A stretch of 64,000 bases of DNA from Kalmusia sp. IMI 367209 (taxonomy: Eukaryota > Ascomycota > Dothideomycetes > Pleosporales > Didymosphaeriaceae): positions 1,213,205-1,277,204 of the forward strand of contig JAPEUQ010000014.1 of assembly GCA_027946365.1 (NCBI GenBank), given 5' to 3'. The position numbers and the translations under genes were made by a program. Shown one piece after another: positions 12,701 through 22,050 of this stretch. The notes beneath the pieces were generated by a model. That model saw only the letters and a list, made by a program, of their open reading frames with translations. It ran no database searches and had not been told where the DNA came from. Position 1 is the stretch's first letter; each line of letters begins with the position of its first letter.

Positions 12701-13784
12701 CTCGGTACGGAGGACGGCCACGCCCTCCATCGTATCCCCGACCGCGCGACGCGACTTTGCGCAGGACCTGTACGACAGCTGCATGCAACGCGACCCAGCA
12801 GCAGGAAGGCCGTTCTGTCCACGGAACGCAACCTGGTTCTCGGTGCTCCGCGCTGCCATACGACATACTGGGGAGAAGACCATGAGCAAAGACCAATGGG
12901 TCGGCGCGATCACCGCATCCATGCTCACGTGTCGGATCGAGTGCATGCCGGGCTCCTACCGGGCCAAGGTCAGCTCCCGGAGGGTCATCCGGCTGGTAGG
13001 GTTAGCCCCCGCAGCATCAGCCATCGCGGCGAGGCCTGGCAGCCTCAAGCGCTTGGCCATCGAGGCGGAACACCGGGCGAAGCGACCATCGCTACGGCAG
13101 AGCGTGATCGACTTCGGCTGCGAGTTACCCTTCCGCGTCATACCGCCGCTGATAGAGGATGGCTTTCGACGGCACGAGAAGCTCTTCGCGACAGGCAACC
13201 GCGCCGTGCTAGAGCACTACCAGACAGCTCATCAGTGTCTCGCTGAGTGTCTGGGCGATCCGCTTTGCGATCTGATGCTCATGATGGTGTTGACGCTGGC
13301 CTCCTCGTCCGTAACGCCTACCGTAGCACCCAAAGCGCGGGCGTTCAGCGCGGGGCCTAAGAAGGAGACCAACTCGTTCGCAGCAAGCCTGGTGACCAGG
13401 ATGCTCTGGTTCCTGCGACCCGGATCCTTTCCTTGGGACGACGGTGATACGGATAACGCGGTACTGCGGGTGTCGGAGATGACGAAGAAGATTGGTAAGT
13501 TGGCAAGAGGCAAGACACGGACAGAGCTAACGGCCGACGCCGCAGAACACAAGGGAGTCAGCAATCGATTGCTACGAGAGCTAGGCTGGATAGAGGTCTT
13601 TCGAAACAATCGAGACAGTCCGCGCAATAGCGAGGTCAGGCTTCAGGATCAAGGAGTCCTGCTCGGTCGACGTAAGGGCTTGATGTCCCTTCGATCGGAT
13701 GCGGCAGGGTTTATAGGGTTTATCTTCCAGAGCAATGATCCTATCTGGGTTGAGCGCTGCACTTCCATCATAGTAGACTCGTAG
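9727..13784 (+). CDS. Large uncharacterised protein, four exons
   Basis: I do not recognise the family. Exons 9727-10258, 10308-12640, 12674-13494 and 13546-13784 are in phase. The introns at 10259-10307 (GTAAGC, CACTGAC, TAG) and 13495-13545 (GTAAGT, GCTAAC, CAG) are textbook. The 33-bp intron at 12641-12673 is unusually short but has GCTAAC and keeps the frame. One extra base near 12366 (a run of four G) breaks exon 2; with it removed the product is about 1,307 residues. The N-terminus is acidic with a Pro/Thr-rich repeat (residues about 30-110), then a long globular mixed helical region containing an acidic linker near genomic 11070-11160. No catalytic motif is evident. A second gene starting at ATG 12663 is the alternative to the short intron. 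It lies between two other large unknown genes. Confidence 0.6.
9802..10065 (+). repeat. Coding microsatellite, Pro/Thr hexamers
   Basis: Imperfect repeats of acctacacctgcacct within exon 1 of the 9727 gene encode a PTTPTPAP-like tract. The antisense frame is Cys/Arg-rich only because of the repeat. Confidence 0.85.
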
Positions 13785-14115
13785 ATCAACTTCGCTTCCA
13801 TGAACGATCATCAAGGATAGACCATCGTAGATACCGTAGTTACAATAGACCATGCTCTTGAATACGTTCGCCCACGGACTCGTCCACACTAGCACCTATA
13901 GCAGGACGTGAACCCCCGTCATGGAAACGAGTAGGATAAGTGCCTGATCATATGTAACGCATCTCTAGCTGGTGATGAACGTGTAGGGCGTTAGCTTTAC
14001 GGCCCACGTACCAGGTCATAATTAGGTTGGCGTGGATGCTTTGCAGTCCTTCGTGATGCCGAAGAGACATGGTATTTATATGATAGCACCAGAGCGTTCG
14101 TCATGGCCAAGCAAG
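13785..14115. other. Intergenic, nothing recognised
   Basis: The 3-prime flank of the large unknown gene. There are no long frames and no clear repeat. Confidence 0.4.
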
Positions 14116-14119
14116 CGAT

Positions 14120-14800
14120 GGATCGATACCTGCACGTTTATATAACCATCCTGTCGTGTACACGACGTTGCATGGTAAAGTGGTGGTGGTGTAGGATTTT
14201 TTTAGTTCTTTCGTATAATGTATAATTGCAAAAAGAAAAAAAAAAAAAAAAGAAACATTGACCAGGTAGTACAAACCACAACATCCACACTGACCTCAAA
14301 TAGTTTTGCGAGAGGCTCGTAGCATGGCGCCTTGACTCTCTACGCTTTCGCGACTCCTTTGCGAGGCCCAAGCAGTTAGGTAGTCCCTTTGGGTAGACGT
14401 GGTTGCTGGAGCGCAGCAGGTCCACCCTAAGACTTGAGCCATGATCATGGGAATCGCGAGAGGCAAGCAAAAGTTAAGTAGCGACATGAGATAGTACACT
14501 ACCGTAGACTGTGGTGGTATGCCATAGACTGCGTTATGTAAAGGCATACGCATGAGGTGCTTAGACTAGCTGCGTTCCCGTCAGGAACGGAGCTATAGCG
14601 ATCCTTGGCACGCCACGAATGGAACTGCGAAACCGTCTGGGGGCGCTGTGCCAATACCTATTGTATCGCCAGCTACCTTCTATCGCTTACTCCTTCGGCT
14701 TGAAGAAGAGTCGCCCAGGCGATATTTCCGTCCAGCCCTCTCACGCAGCACCATCGGCACCCACTATAGCAGGAGAGTCGTCCCCTTCGTCCCCTTTCCG
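14120..14800 (-). pseudogene. Diverged tandem copy of the 3-prime part of the polyQ gene
   Basis: This segment aligns by eye with 15030-15760. Shared landmarks in order are gtacac..acg, ggattttttt, caactattttgc-like, a GTAGACTG block, gcaggaacg-like and ccatcgctcactccttgg-like. Within 14680-14790 the minus frame resembles the C-terminus of the polyQ protein (GADGAA, EGW, FFKPKE-like) but has an in-frame stop. It is a truncated duplicate lying in the same orientation. A pure A run (about 14232-14251) occurs inside it. Confidence 0.6.
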
Positions 14801-15029
14801 AATAAAATACCCGCCCACTCAAACCACGTAAACTTTTGAGACTACCATTCAAAGTACACGCTATGCGATAATTCGAGATGTAGATACCTACACGGGACCC
14901 TTTTCCCATCCCTTCTCATGCTGATCATCGATCCAAAAAATACTTGGCAGCCTCTTACGATACGAACGAGACCTGATAGTAGGGAATACCACGGCACGAA
15001 AGCACTCGACACGGACAAATTAGCATGTA

Positions 15030-15663
15030 ATGAATACCTCTACACCCATATTATCGTTCTAGCGTACACACGGCGTGATACGGCAAAGAAGTCCTGGTTG
15101 GGATTTTTTTTCGTTATTTCACATAACGTCTTGTTTCAAGAAAAACCACCAGCACGCACCAGCAACCGGACCTCGCACGCTGGTCCTTGGATAAGTCTAG
15201 TAAAGGGCCTGCAGCATAACGCGTACGTGAATGGAAGCTTCGGCAACTATTTTGCAAGGCCTAGGTGCAGTCATGTAGTTCTTCGGGCAGGCGTAGTGGT
15301 GGATGGTTGCGTTGAAGCGTAGCAAGACCACCACGAAGGTGCGAGATATGATCGCAAGACATGAGGAAGGAATGCGGAGTCGCTACACAAAACAGCACGC
15401 TACTTTATAATAGACTGTCGTAGTATACCATAGATTGTTATAGATTACACGCAAAGGTGGGTGGGAATAGAGGTAGAGAGGCGCTTGGACCCCAAGGTGC
15501 GTCCCTGGCAGGAACGCAGCTACGGTGGTGCTGATCGACGTCACGAATCGAACCGCACAGATGATCAGAAGGCTCTGGAGACGTCGTGTCATGCTGGAAC
15601 GTCTACCGCAATGCTAACTTTATATATGCAAGGTACCATGTCTTATTATCTAGAATCCATCGC
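15030..15663. repeat. Downstream unit of the tandem duplication
   Basis: The second copy of the duplicated segment; it continues into the 3-prime end of the intact polyQ gene. It contains a T8 run at 15107-15114 and a GTAGACTG-like block near 15410-15430. No separate gene is seen. Confidence 0.55.
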
Positions 15664-16804
15664 TCACTCCTTGGGCTCGAAGAGCTCTATCAGTGACAAT
15701 TCCATCCAGCCCTCTCGCGCAGCGCCGTCGCTGCCCGCCGTGCCAGGAGAGTCGCAGTCAACCTCCTCCGTACCCTCTTCATCTTCTTCGTCCCTCTCCT
15801 CCTCACTATCCCTGACCTCCAGGACCCTGCTCGGTGGAGGCGCTTCGATCTGCAGGAGCGGCTTCTCCCGTATTGGCCCCCCTACGACCTCGAGCCCTAA
15901 CCACGCCTCCAACGCCCGGCCAGCGGCGCACGCTTGCGGGTTCACCTTCTCTACCAGCGCCAGCCAGATGGCCCATTCGCCTACGCGCAAGGTCTGCTCA
16001 ACCCAGGTAGTGGTGACAGACTCGTGCGACATGAGGCAGAGGATGCCCCAACCAAGCTTCCGGGCAGCGTCATACCACCGGGTAGCCCGGTGCAGGCGCT
16101 TCCGAAAGTCCTTCGGATTGACATGGGGAAGCCTGAGCTGAAGATCGCGCTGCGCCTCCGAACGAACCCTGCCCTGGCCACCACGGCTGCCGCTCCGTCC
16201 CTGCTCCCTGTCTACGCGCTGGAGCTCCTCGATCTTCTCGGCGTAACAGCGTCCCAGGAGGGCCATCGCCCAGCGGTATTGGATGTCCACGCACGCTTTC
16301 ACCGTCTCGAACCGGAGAACCACGTCCCAGGCCTGGTGGAATCGATCGTCGACGAGGGCGCGCTGGGGTGCACCTTCCACGCCTGCCTGGACCATGGAGG
16401 AGGTGGGCGTTGGAGACGTCGTCGCGCTGAGGATCCTGGCATCGAAGGGATCCCCACGCTCGCGCCAGTTCTGCAGAAAGGCGGAGGCGTGGCCCCGTGC
16501 GATCTCGTCGCCGAGCGAGCGGGCTTTCTCGAGCATGGCTGCGGACGTGTGGTACGGGTAGGTCGTCCCAGCACGAAAGTTCGACTTCCCTGCAGGCTGC
16601 TGCAGGATCCACGTAACCAGCGTTTCGTCCTCGCGCACGATGGTATTGAAGGCCACTGTTTCCTTGTGATCGGCATCGGCCGGAGGCGGTCGAAGCGTCG
16701 AAGTGCGTCGCCTTGCAGTTGCGGTGCGCCGGGCCTTGTTGGAGGAGCGTCGTCGTCGTCGGGTGCGTGCATCGTCCTCTGCTGCTCCTGAAGCTGCATT
16801 CGCT

Positions 16805-16843
<39 letters not shown>

Positions 16844-17476
16844 GTTGGGGATTGGAGTCGAAGGCGCTGGGGACTCGTAGGGTCGACGTCCTCTCCAGCA
16901 GGACGCTTGCGGCCGTGGCCAGACACGCTCGCATCGCCTTCACGCTCTGCCTCTCCTTCGCCTGCAGCCTCGTCGGCGTCGTTCGCTTCCGTGACAGCCG
17001 TGGCGCTCATGCGCCTGGCAGCTACCATCCGTTCATGTTCGCCTGGAATCAAGCCATGCGCACAGTGGCCCATGTAAAGCCACTCTGCATCGGATAGGGT
17101 ATCCTGCGGAAGGGACTGCCTTACCAGCCATATCGCTGCAAGCAAGGAGTGGGCGACGAAGACCGGCTTGCAGGAGGGCGTCTTGGTCGCGCGTGGGGGG
17201 AAAGATCCACCCAGCACTATATTGGACCGGTGTCGTGTCCTCGTCTTCGTCACTGTTGATCGCCACATGCGGCTCCTGGGCTGCTCGTGCTAGCAGTGCT
17301 CGGTACGCGTCGTTGGGCGCGTGATAGGCGTATCTGGATGCGAGATCTGCTTCTGCTTCCGCAGAGAAGCTCCGCCAACCCCCATCCCACTGTTGCGCGG
17401 CCAAGCTAGCATAGTCGGGCGGCGTGGATGGGGGTGAGGACGGCAACGAGTTTGAGCGGGACGCTGGCAACGACAT
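15664..17476 (-). CDS. Uncharacterised protein with polyglutamine tract
   Basis: Family not recognised. It starts at ATG 17476-17474 (MSLPASRSNSLPSS). The frame passes through a DEDED acidic patch and changes frame inside a G6 run at 17196-17201 (C6 on the coding strand). Removing one base gives a continuous protein of about 603 residues. Seen in order: a Ser/Pro-rich start, a helical segment, an acidic/basic linker with KRP, a Q12 tract, an Arg-rich stretch (RTRRRRRSS, likely nuclear localisation), a long helical domain with several W and C residues, and an acidic EEERDEEDEEG tail. A nuclear role is inference from the basic/acidic low-complexity mix. The 3-prime end is duplicated at 14680-14790. 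An apparent second open frame on the plus strand is a shadow. Confidence 0.6.
16807..16842 (-). repeat. (CTG)12 trinucleotide repeat, polyQ
   Basis: Twelve perfect CTG units on the plus strand, read as CAG on the coding strand, giving Q12 in the polyQ protein. A pure repeat of this length is expected to vary in length between strains. Confidence 0.95.
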
Positions 17477-17519
17477 GGTCGGGACGCAGGAAAAAGGAGG
17501 CAGTAGATTTTCAAGACGC

Positions 17520-18640
17520 GATCTTATTTACTGTGAGCCGTCCTAGCGCATTGGGGCGTTCACGCGTCAAAGCAAAGTACGTAGTGGTGCACACCATGTT
17601 ACACCACGAACAAATCAGGCCTAGGACGAGAGGCCAACAACCGTGACGGTATTATTGCCAAGCTGGCCCGTGCATGTCTCGCACGTTATCAGTCGACCCA
17701 TGACTCGACCCAACCGCCATATCAACTCAGCACGACTGCCACAAGGCTCAACTCGACCACCAGATCTACTCGACCTGTCTACTACGTCATCTTGCAACCT
17801 ACCTAGCATCACGTAATGATTGGGTTGTTGACACATAAGTTTACCAGGTTGCAAAAGGTTATCCTACTATTACGACAACTCTCAAGGAGTATACCTAACA
17901 CTATAGGAGGGGTACTGTCGACGATAGTACGTTCAGAGAAACACGAGCAATCGCGGGCAGAGTGCTGGCAAAGTCTACGATGATGATCTAAAGACTATCA
18001 TAGGTTACCGTAGGATTACAAAGATTGCTGACAATTAGGAGTATAGGCCGTGGCGGGAAATGAACCGGAGCTGTCTGGGTCACTATCTAGATACGCGAGT
18101 AACCCGACGGGTGCAAGAGCTCCGGAACGGCTCTCTGATCCCGATTCGCATGTGTATGAGAAGCCTGCATTGCAAAAGGACCTTTTCTCCTTACCCAACG
18201 TCTTGAAACCTCAAGGTAGATTGTGGATGTAACAATACTCAATTGACTCTTCTTTGGACTCAATCAAACTCGCTCGTCGCGCGGAAGTCTATTATAGTAG
18301 AATGGGAAGGTTTATGGTAGATTGTTCGGTTCTATCAACCCGATTTGCCGGGTAACATGTGTCGGATAATAGGGCAATGCTAGCCCGCCTCGCAACAGTC
18401 AACCGTAGTCATCAACAATTTTCAGCAGTCTCCGGAAGTCTCCGACAGTCTATGACAGTGTATCGTCATCTAGACTTTCATCCAAGCTCCAGCGCCATGG
18501 AACGGTACGATTGGAGGAAGTGGAGCCTCACTCGTCGCGACAATAACTTTAGACTGTTAGAAGTAGTACGATTAGCTATTAGAAGACAAAGAATCTCAGG
18601 ATGAGGATTAGAACTATGCTGACTGGCCGTGACTCCTCGC
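17520..18640. repeat. Dispersed-repeat mosaic, no gene
   Basis: About 17650-17830 contains degenerate 22-bp units of the type found at 21240-21480 (ccatatcgactcgacctgt) preceded by gccaagctggcc. About 18400-18470 contains the agtctccgacagtctatgac motif family. Around 18640-18690 tgttgacggaggttggc and gttgacgacagtcaacc may be the end of a copia LTR, but I could not define both ends. No supported coding region. Confidence 0.5.
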
Positions 18641-18845
18641 GCCAAGTGTTGACGGAGGTTGGCTGTTGACGACAGTCAACCAACCTAGGGTTGAGAGGCG
18701 AGGTTAAAGAAAGCAGAGGGCCCCAGAGATAGGCAGAATCGATCGACCCCCTCGATTGAACCCGCAAAACAGTTCATCCACAGTTCAGCCAACGGTGCTA
18801 AAAATTGACAGTGAAGAGTCTCACTACCTCAACCAGCCTCGCAAC

Positions 18846-20058
18846 ATGACGCAACGATCTCGACGTGATCCCTTAGTGATACTGAGGGACTATACCGATT
18901 ACACAAGCTGGAAGGCTCAGCTGAAGGCCAAATGCGTCGTCCATGACATCTGGGTCAAGGTCGACCCCGAAGTACATATTCCGCTGCTGTGGAAACCAGT
19001 CGAACCAAGGCTGCCTCGTCTGACGGATTACCCGGCAGCGGCAAACATCAAAACCCCTAAAAAGACGATCAGAGATGTCCCCTGCAGGACAAAAGGCGTT
19101 CGAGGAGGACATCGAATACTACAAAATCCTCTACGAGTCATTCAAGGGCGACAGACATGACTATGACACGGAGAGAGCGAACCTACAACAAGTAGTCTCC
19201 TTCATTCAGTCAACCGTGTCTCCACACCTACTCCACTCTTGCTGTCTTCCTGAAACGCCAGTACGCGACTGGCTCACCAACTTAAGATCGGCGGTCGGCA
19301 TTGACGATCGATTCGAAACGGCGAGAGCTCGCGATCGATACCTGTCTGCGCTGAAACCCCTACGAAGTGCTACAAGATGGGATATATGGCTAGCAGAATA
19401 CGACCAGGCAGCCACAGAAGCGGAGACGCACGATGTCCCTGAGTTGGCATCGACCGACGCAGTAACAAGCGATTTTCTGACAGCCATAAACAAGGTTGCA
19501 AACACCTGGGCCACAGCGTTCGAGGAGAACTCCCGCCACGTTGCTAGGATGACCAGGCGAGAGATGGTGAAACGATTCCGAGAGCACATGATAAGAAACT
19601 TCCCCCTTGGATCAGGGAAAGATACAGCCAGCTTCATGGTCGAGGAGGCATCACACGGAACGACTCTCGCTGGCGGTGCATCCGACCAGGGCCGTGATAG
19701 GGACGCCTCTCAGGCCGAAAGCGCGCCATCCACGGACCGGGGCAGACCCCGTAACCAACGTTCCCTGAGAGGCAGCAGAAATGATGCCAATCGGAAGCGG
19801 GCTCGAGCACGAGAGTCTCGGGCGATGGGAAGACAATGTCCTGCTTGCGGTCGACGACATACCATCAAGAATTGTTACTACATCAATCCTGAACAAGCAC
19901 CTGAGTGGTGGATACCCAACTCAGCAATCAGCGCACTCATAAGCTTTAAGCGTAGGCATGATTCAACGTTTGCAGGTTTAATCAGAGGACAGAGTACACC
20001 TCGAATCCGAACACCAGCCGCGAGACCATCACGGATAACAGAAGTCCAAGAAGAGTGA
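18846..20058 (+). CDS. Ty1/copia-type Gag, one frame break
   Basis: A retrotransposon Gag that would package element RNA. It begins at ATG 18846 (MTQRSRRDPLVILRDY) and contains the copia Gag pattern of a W-K-A-rich helix followed by an EDIEYYK..Y segment. It ends with a zinc knuckle CPACGRRHTIKNC (CX2CX4HX4C), followed by NPEQAPEWW. Removing one base in an A5 run near 19059-19063 joins the two halves into about 403 residues. It is followed directly by a protease fragment and then unrelated sequence, so the element is truncated. A Ser/Arg-rich spacer precedes the knuckle. Confidence 0.8.
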
Positions 20059-20073
20059 CTATACGCTAGAAAC

Positions 20074-20300
20074 GTGGTAGTCATTGACGCTTGTTCCGCA
20101 TCGGCCTCCTTCAGGTCCATCCTACAACAATACCCGCTGCAGTCGTCATTCACACTTGAATCCGGGTCAACATGTCCCATTACGAACGACCCTGACCGTA
20201 TCACCGACTACCATCCACCTACACCTGGGGATTACATCTGCGCAGGCGATACACAAATAAAAGTGGAAGGATATGCTTGGGAGGAAGTTGCTTGGCTTTA
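20074..20300 (+). pseudogene. Copia aspartic protease remnant
   Basis: The frame contains FTLESGSTCPITND and GDTQIKVEGY, which match the layout of copia proteases (usual active site DSGST, then a GD..v.v.G strand). Here the catalytic Asp is replaced by Glu (ESGST), and the frame ends after about 75 codons. Integrase and reverse transcriptase are absent, so the element is dead. It is separated from Gag by a stop codon and a few bases. Confidence 0.65.
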
Positions 20301-20484
20301 GCTGAACGCTTCTCATCCGGGTCCTCGGGCTCGCAAAACGGCCTGGATTGGCCCGGCCTTGACGGGTGCTGGAGCGAAGCCTCGCTATATGGGGATGGTG
20401 GATGACTAGCGCTTGCTTCTGCGACATGTTGATGCATATGTAGTATATCTGGTTATGGAGCTCTGGATCCACTTAGTCACATTC

Positions 20485-20990
20485 CTATGCAATCGAACCA
20501 AAAGACCTGCTGGGTGGAAGATCCAAGAAGCGAAAGGCTTTTCTCTCCACCTTGTTCTTACTATCGTCCCTCATAGTAATGGCGAGATCGCCAACCTTGA
20601 CACGCTTGACGATGGAAATAGTACTAGACCTGAGAGTGAGGCGCTTCTTCTGGGTTAAGGATAGTCTAGGCTTGAATATGGTGGGAGGCTCCTTGCGCTT
20701 GCGAGGAGGCGGTGGCAAAGGGCTGAGGTATCGTTAGTAAAAGCGACCACAAGAGCTTCTTAGGCGTGCATACCCAATACGAGGCTGACAGCTACCATTG
20801 AAATCAGCACCCTGGTTGACCGCGATAGGAGCCGGACGGAGCGAAACCCTATGCTGAGAGGTAGGACGTGGAGTCCCATTCGGGTCCGCTTTGTGCAAGC
20901 CAACTTCCTTGAACGGGGTGCGGGTTTTACGTCAGTCAAATCTCTCAAGGTACAAGAGAGCTTACTCACGACATGGCGTGCTTGATTTTC
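20485..20990 (-). CDS. Small basic protein gene remnant, spliced
   Basis: The minus strand encodes a segment reading LHKADPNGTPRPTS and continuing to QPRIG, then a clean intron at 20723-20773 (GTATGC, TACTAAC, CTCAG). The last exon reads PLPPPPRKRKEPPTIF and ends in RSFGSIA at 20485. The basic PRKRK run suggests nuclear localisation. A TATA box lies upstream at 21077-21085, and a further intron start GTGAGT is near 20972. I could not find a start codon in phase with the rest, so the 5-prime end is uncertain or broken. Function unknown. Confidence 0.4.
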
Positions 20991-21076
20991 GATGAGAATT
21001 GGTCGTAGGGTGCGAGCGACCACCGTTCAAGCTGTTGTTTAGGGGGGAAGAAGAGATTGGTCGACGGGGTCTCGGC

Positions 21077-21085
21077 TTTATATAA
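21077..21085 (-). promoter_or_regulatory. TATA box
   Basis: TTATATA on the minus strand, about 100 bp upstream of an ATG at 20975 and of the spliced remnant at 20485-20990. It fits a fungal core promoter, though it lies beside repeats. Confidence 0.35.
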
Positions 21086-21239
21086 GGCGACGGGGACGCA
21101 CTGGCCCCTGGTGAAGGTAGAATGACCGTGTTGTGTTGTTGGTAGTGTAGATACACGATCCGCGGGTGAGACTCCGTGCGCTTCACGTAGGGTCTGGCGT
21201 CTCGGTGACGCAGAATTGGGCGCAGCTGATAACCGTATA

Positions 21240-21480
21240 TACAGGCCAGGACGATATGACCGCCATATCGCTGCCAAGCTGGCCTGTGCATATCTACACA
21301 TAACCGCCACATCGACTCGACCTGAACGTCATATGGACTTGACCTGTCCGCCATACTGACTTGACTTTTCTGCCATATTGACTTGACATGTCTACTATGT
21401 TGACTCGACCTGTTCTCCATATCGACTCGACCTGTTCTCCATATCGACTCGACCTGTCCACCATATCGACTCAGGACATA
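21240..21480 (+). repeat. 22-bp tandem repeat (ctgtycnccatatcgactcgac)
   Basis: About eight imperfect 22-bp units. The last three are nearly identical (around 21410-21470, ctccatatcgactcgacctg). The array is followed by a tgtgcataatcttgg box. The same combination, more degenerate, occurs near 17650-17830, 21675-21770, 32750-32860 and 36980-37050. Confidence 0.75.
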
Positions 21481-22016
21481 CCTGATCTGTGCATAATCTT
21501 GGGATGAAGATCAGATGTAAATTAGAATAGCCATTTGACACTAATCTACAAAAGGGTTCTATTGACAATTGGTGCTTCCAGGAGCTTATTGTAGACTAGG
21601 AAAGTTACTCGTTGGCTAGCAGAATCTATCGTAGACTACGGTAGTCTCTGGTAGATCAAACATAGCGTCTACCACAATGACTTGTCTGCCGTACGACTCA
21701 ACCTGTCCTTTCTATCGACCTAACATACCCGGTGTGTGCATAATCTTGGCATGAAATCGAGATCCAAATCAGAGCCACTACGTTATACCTCTCTATCTAG
21801 ATCGTGCACTAGAATGTTACTATAGACTGTGAAAGTTGCTTCTTTTCTACGAGAATATATCATAGACTACGACAGTTCCTCGCACCCCAGCTCTACTATT
21901 GATGACAGCCTGTCTCTACGGATGCACTTTCCTAGACTTACCTGCCAATAGAGTAGCAGTCCTTTGAAGTGGACCGTAGCTGAAGGATAGACATGAACGG
22001 GCTACTTAGTGGTATC
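21481..22016. repeat. Dispersed GTGCATAATCTTGG / GTAGACTA module
   Basis: Two copies of the gcataatcttggcatgaa box (near 21493 and 21738), each followed by gatccaaatcaga-like sequence, alternate with TAGACTACGGTAGTCT-like blocks (near 21640 and 21820-21880). No gene is seen before the ankyrin gene ends at 22051. Confidence 0.6.
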
Positions 22017-22050
22017 CTACAGTCCAGCATGCTTATTCTGAACCCCATGC

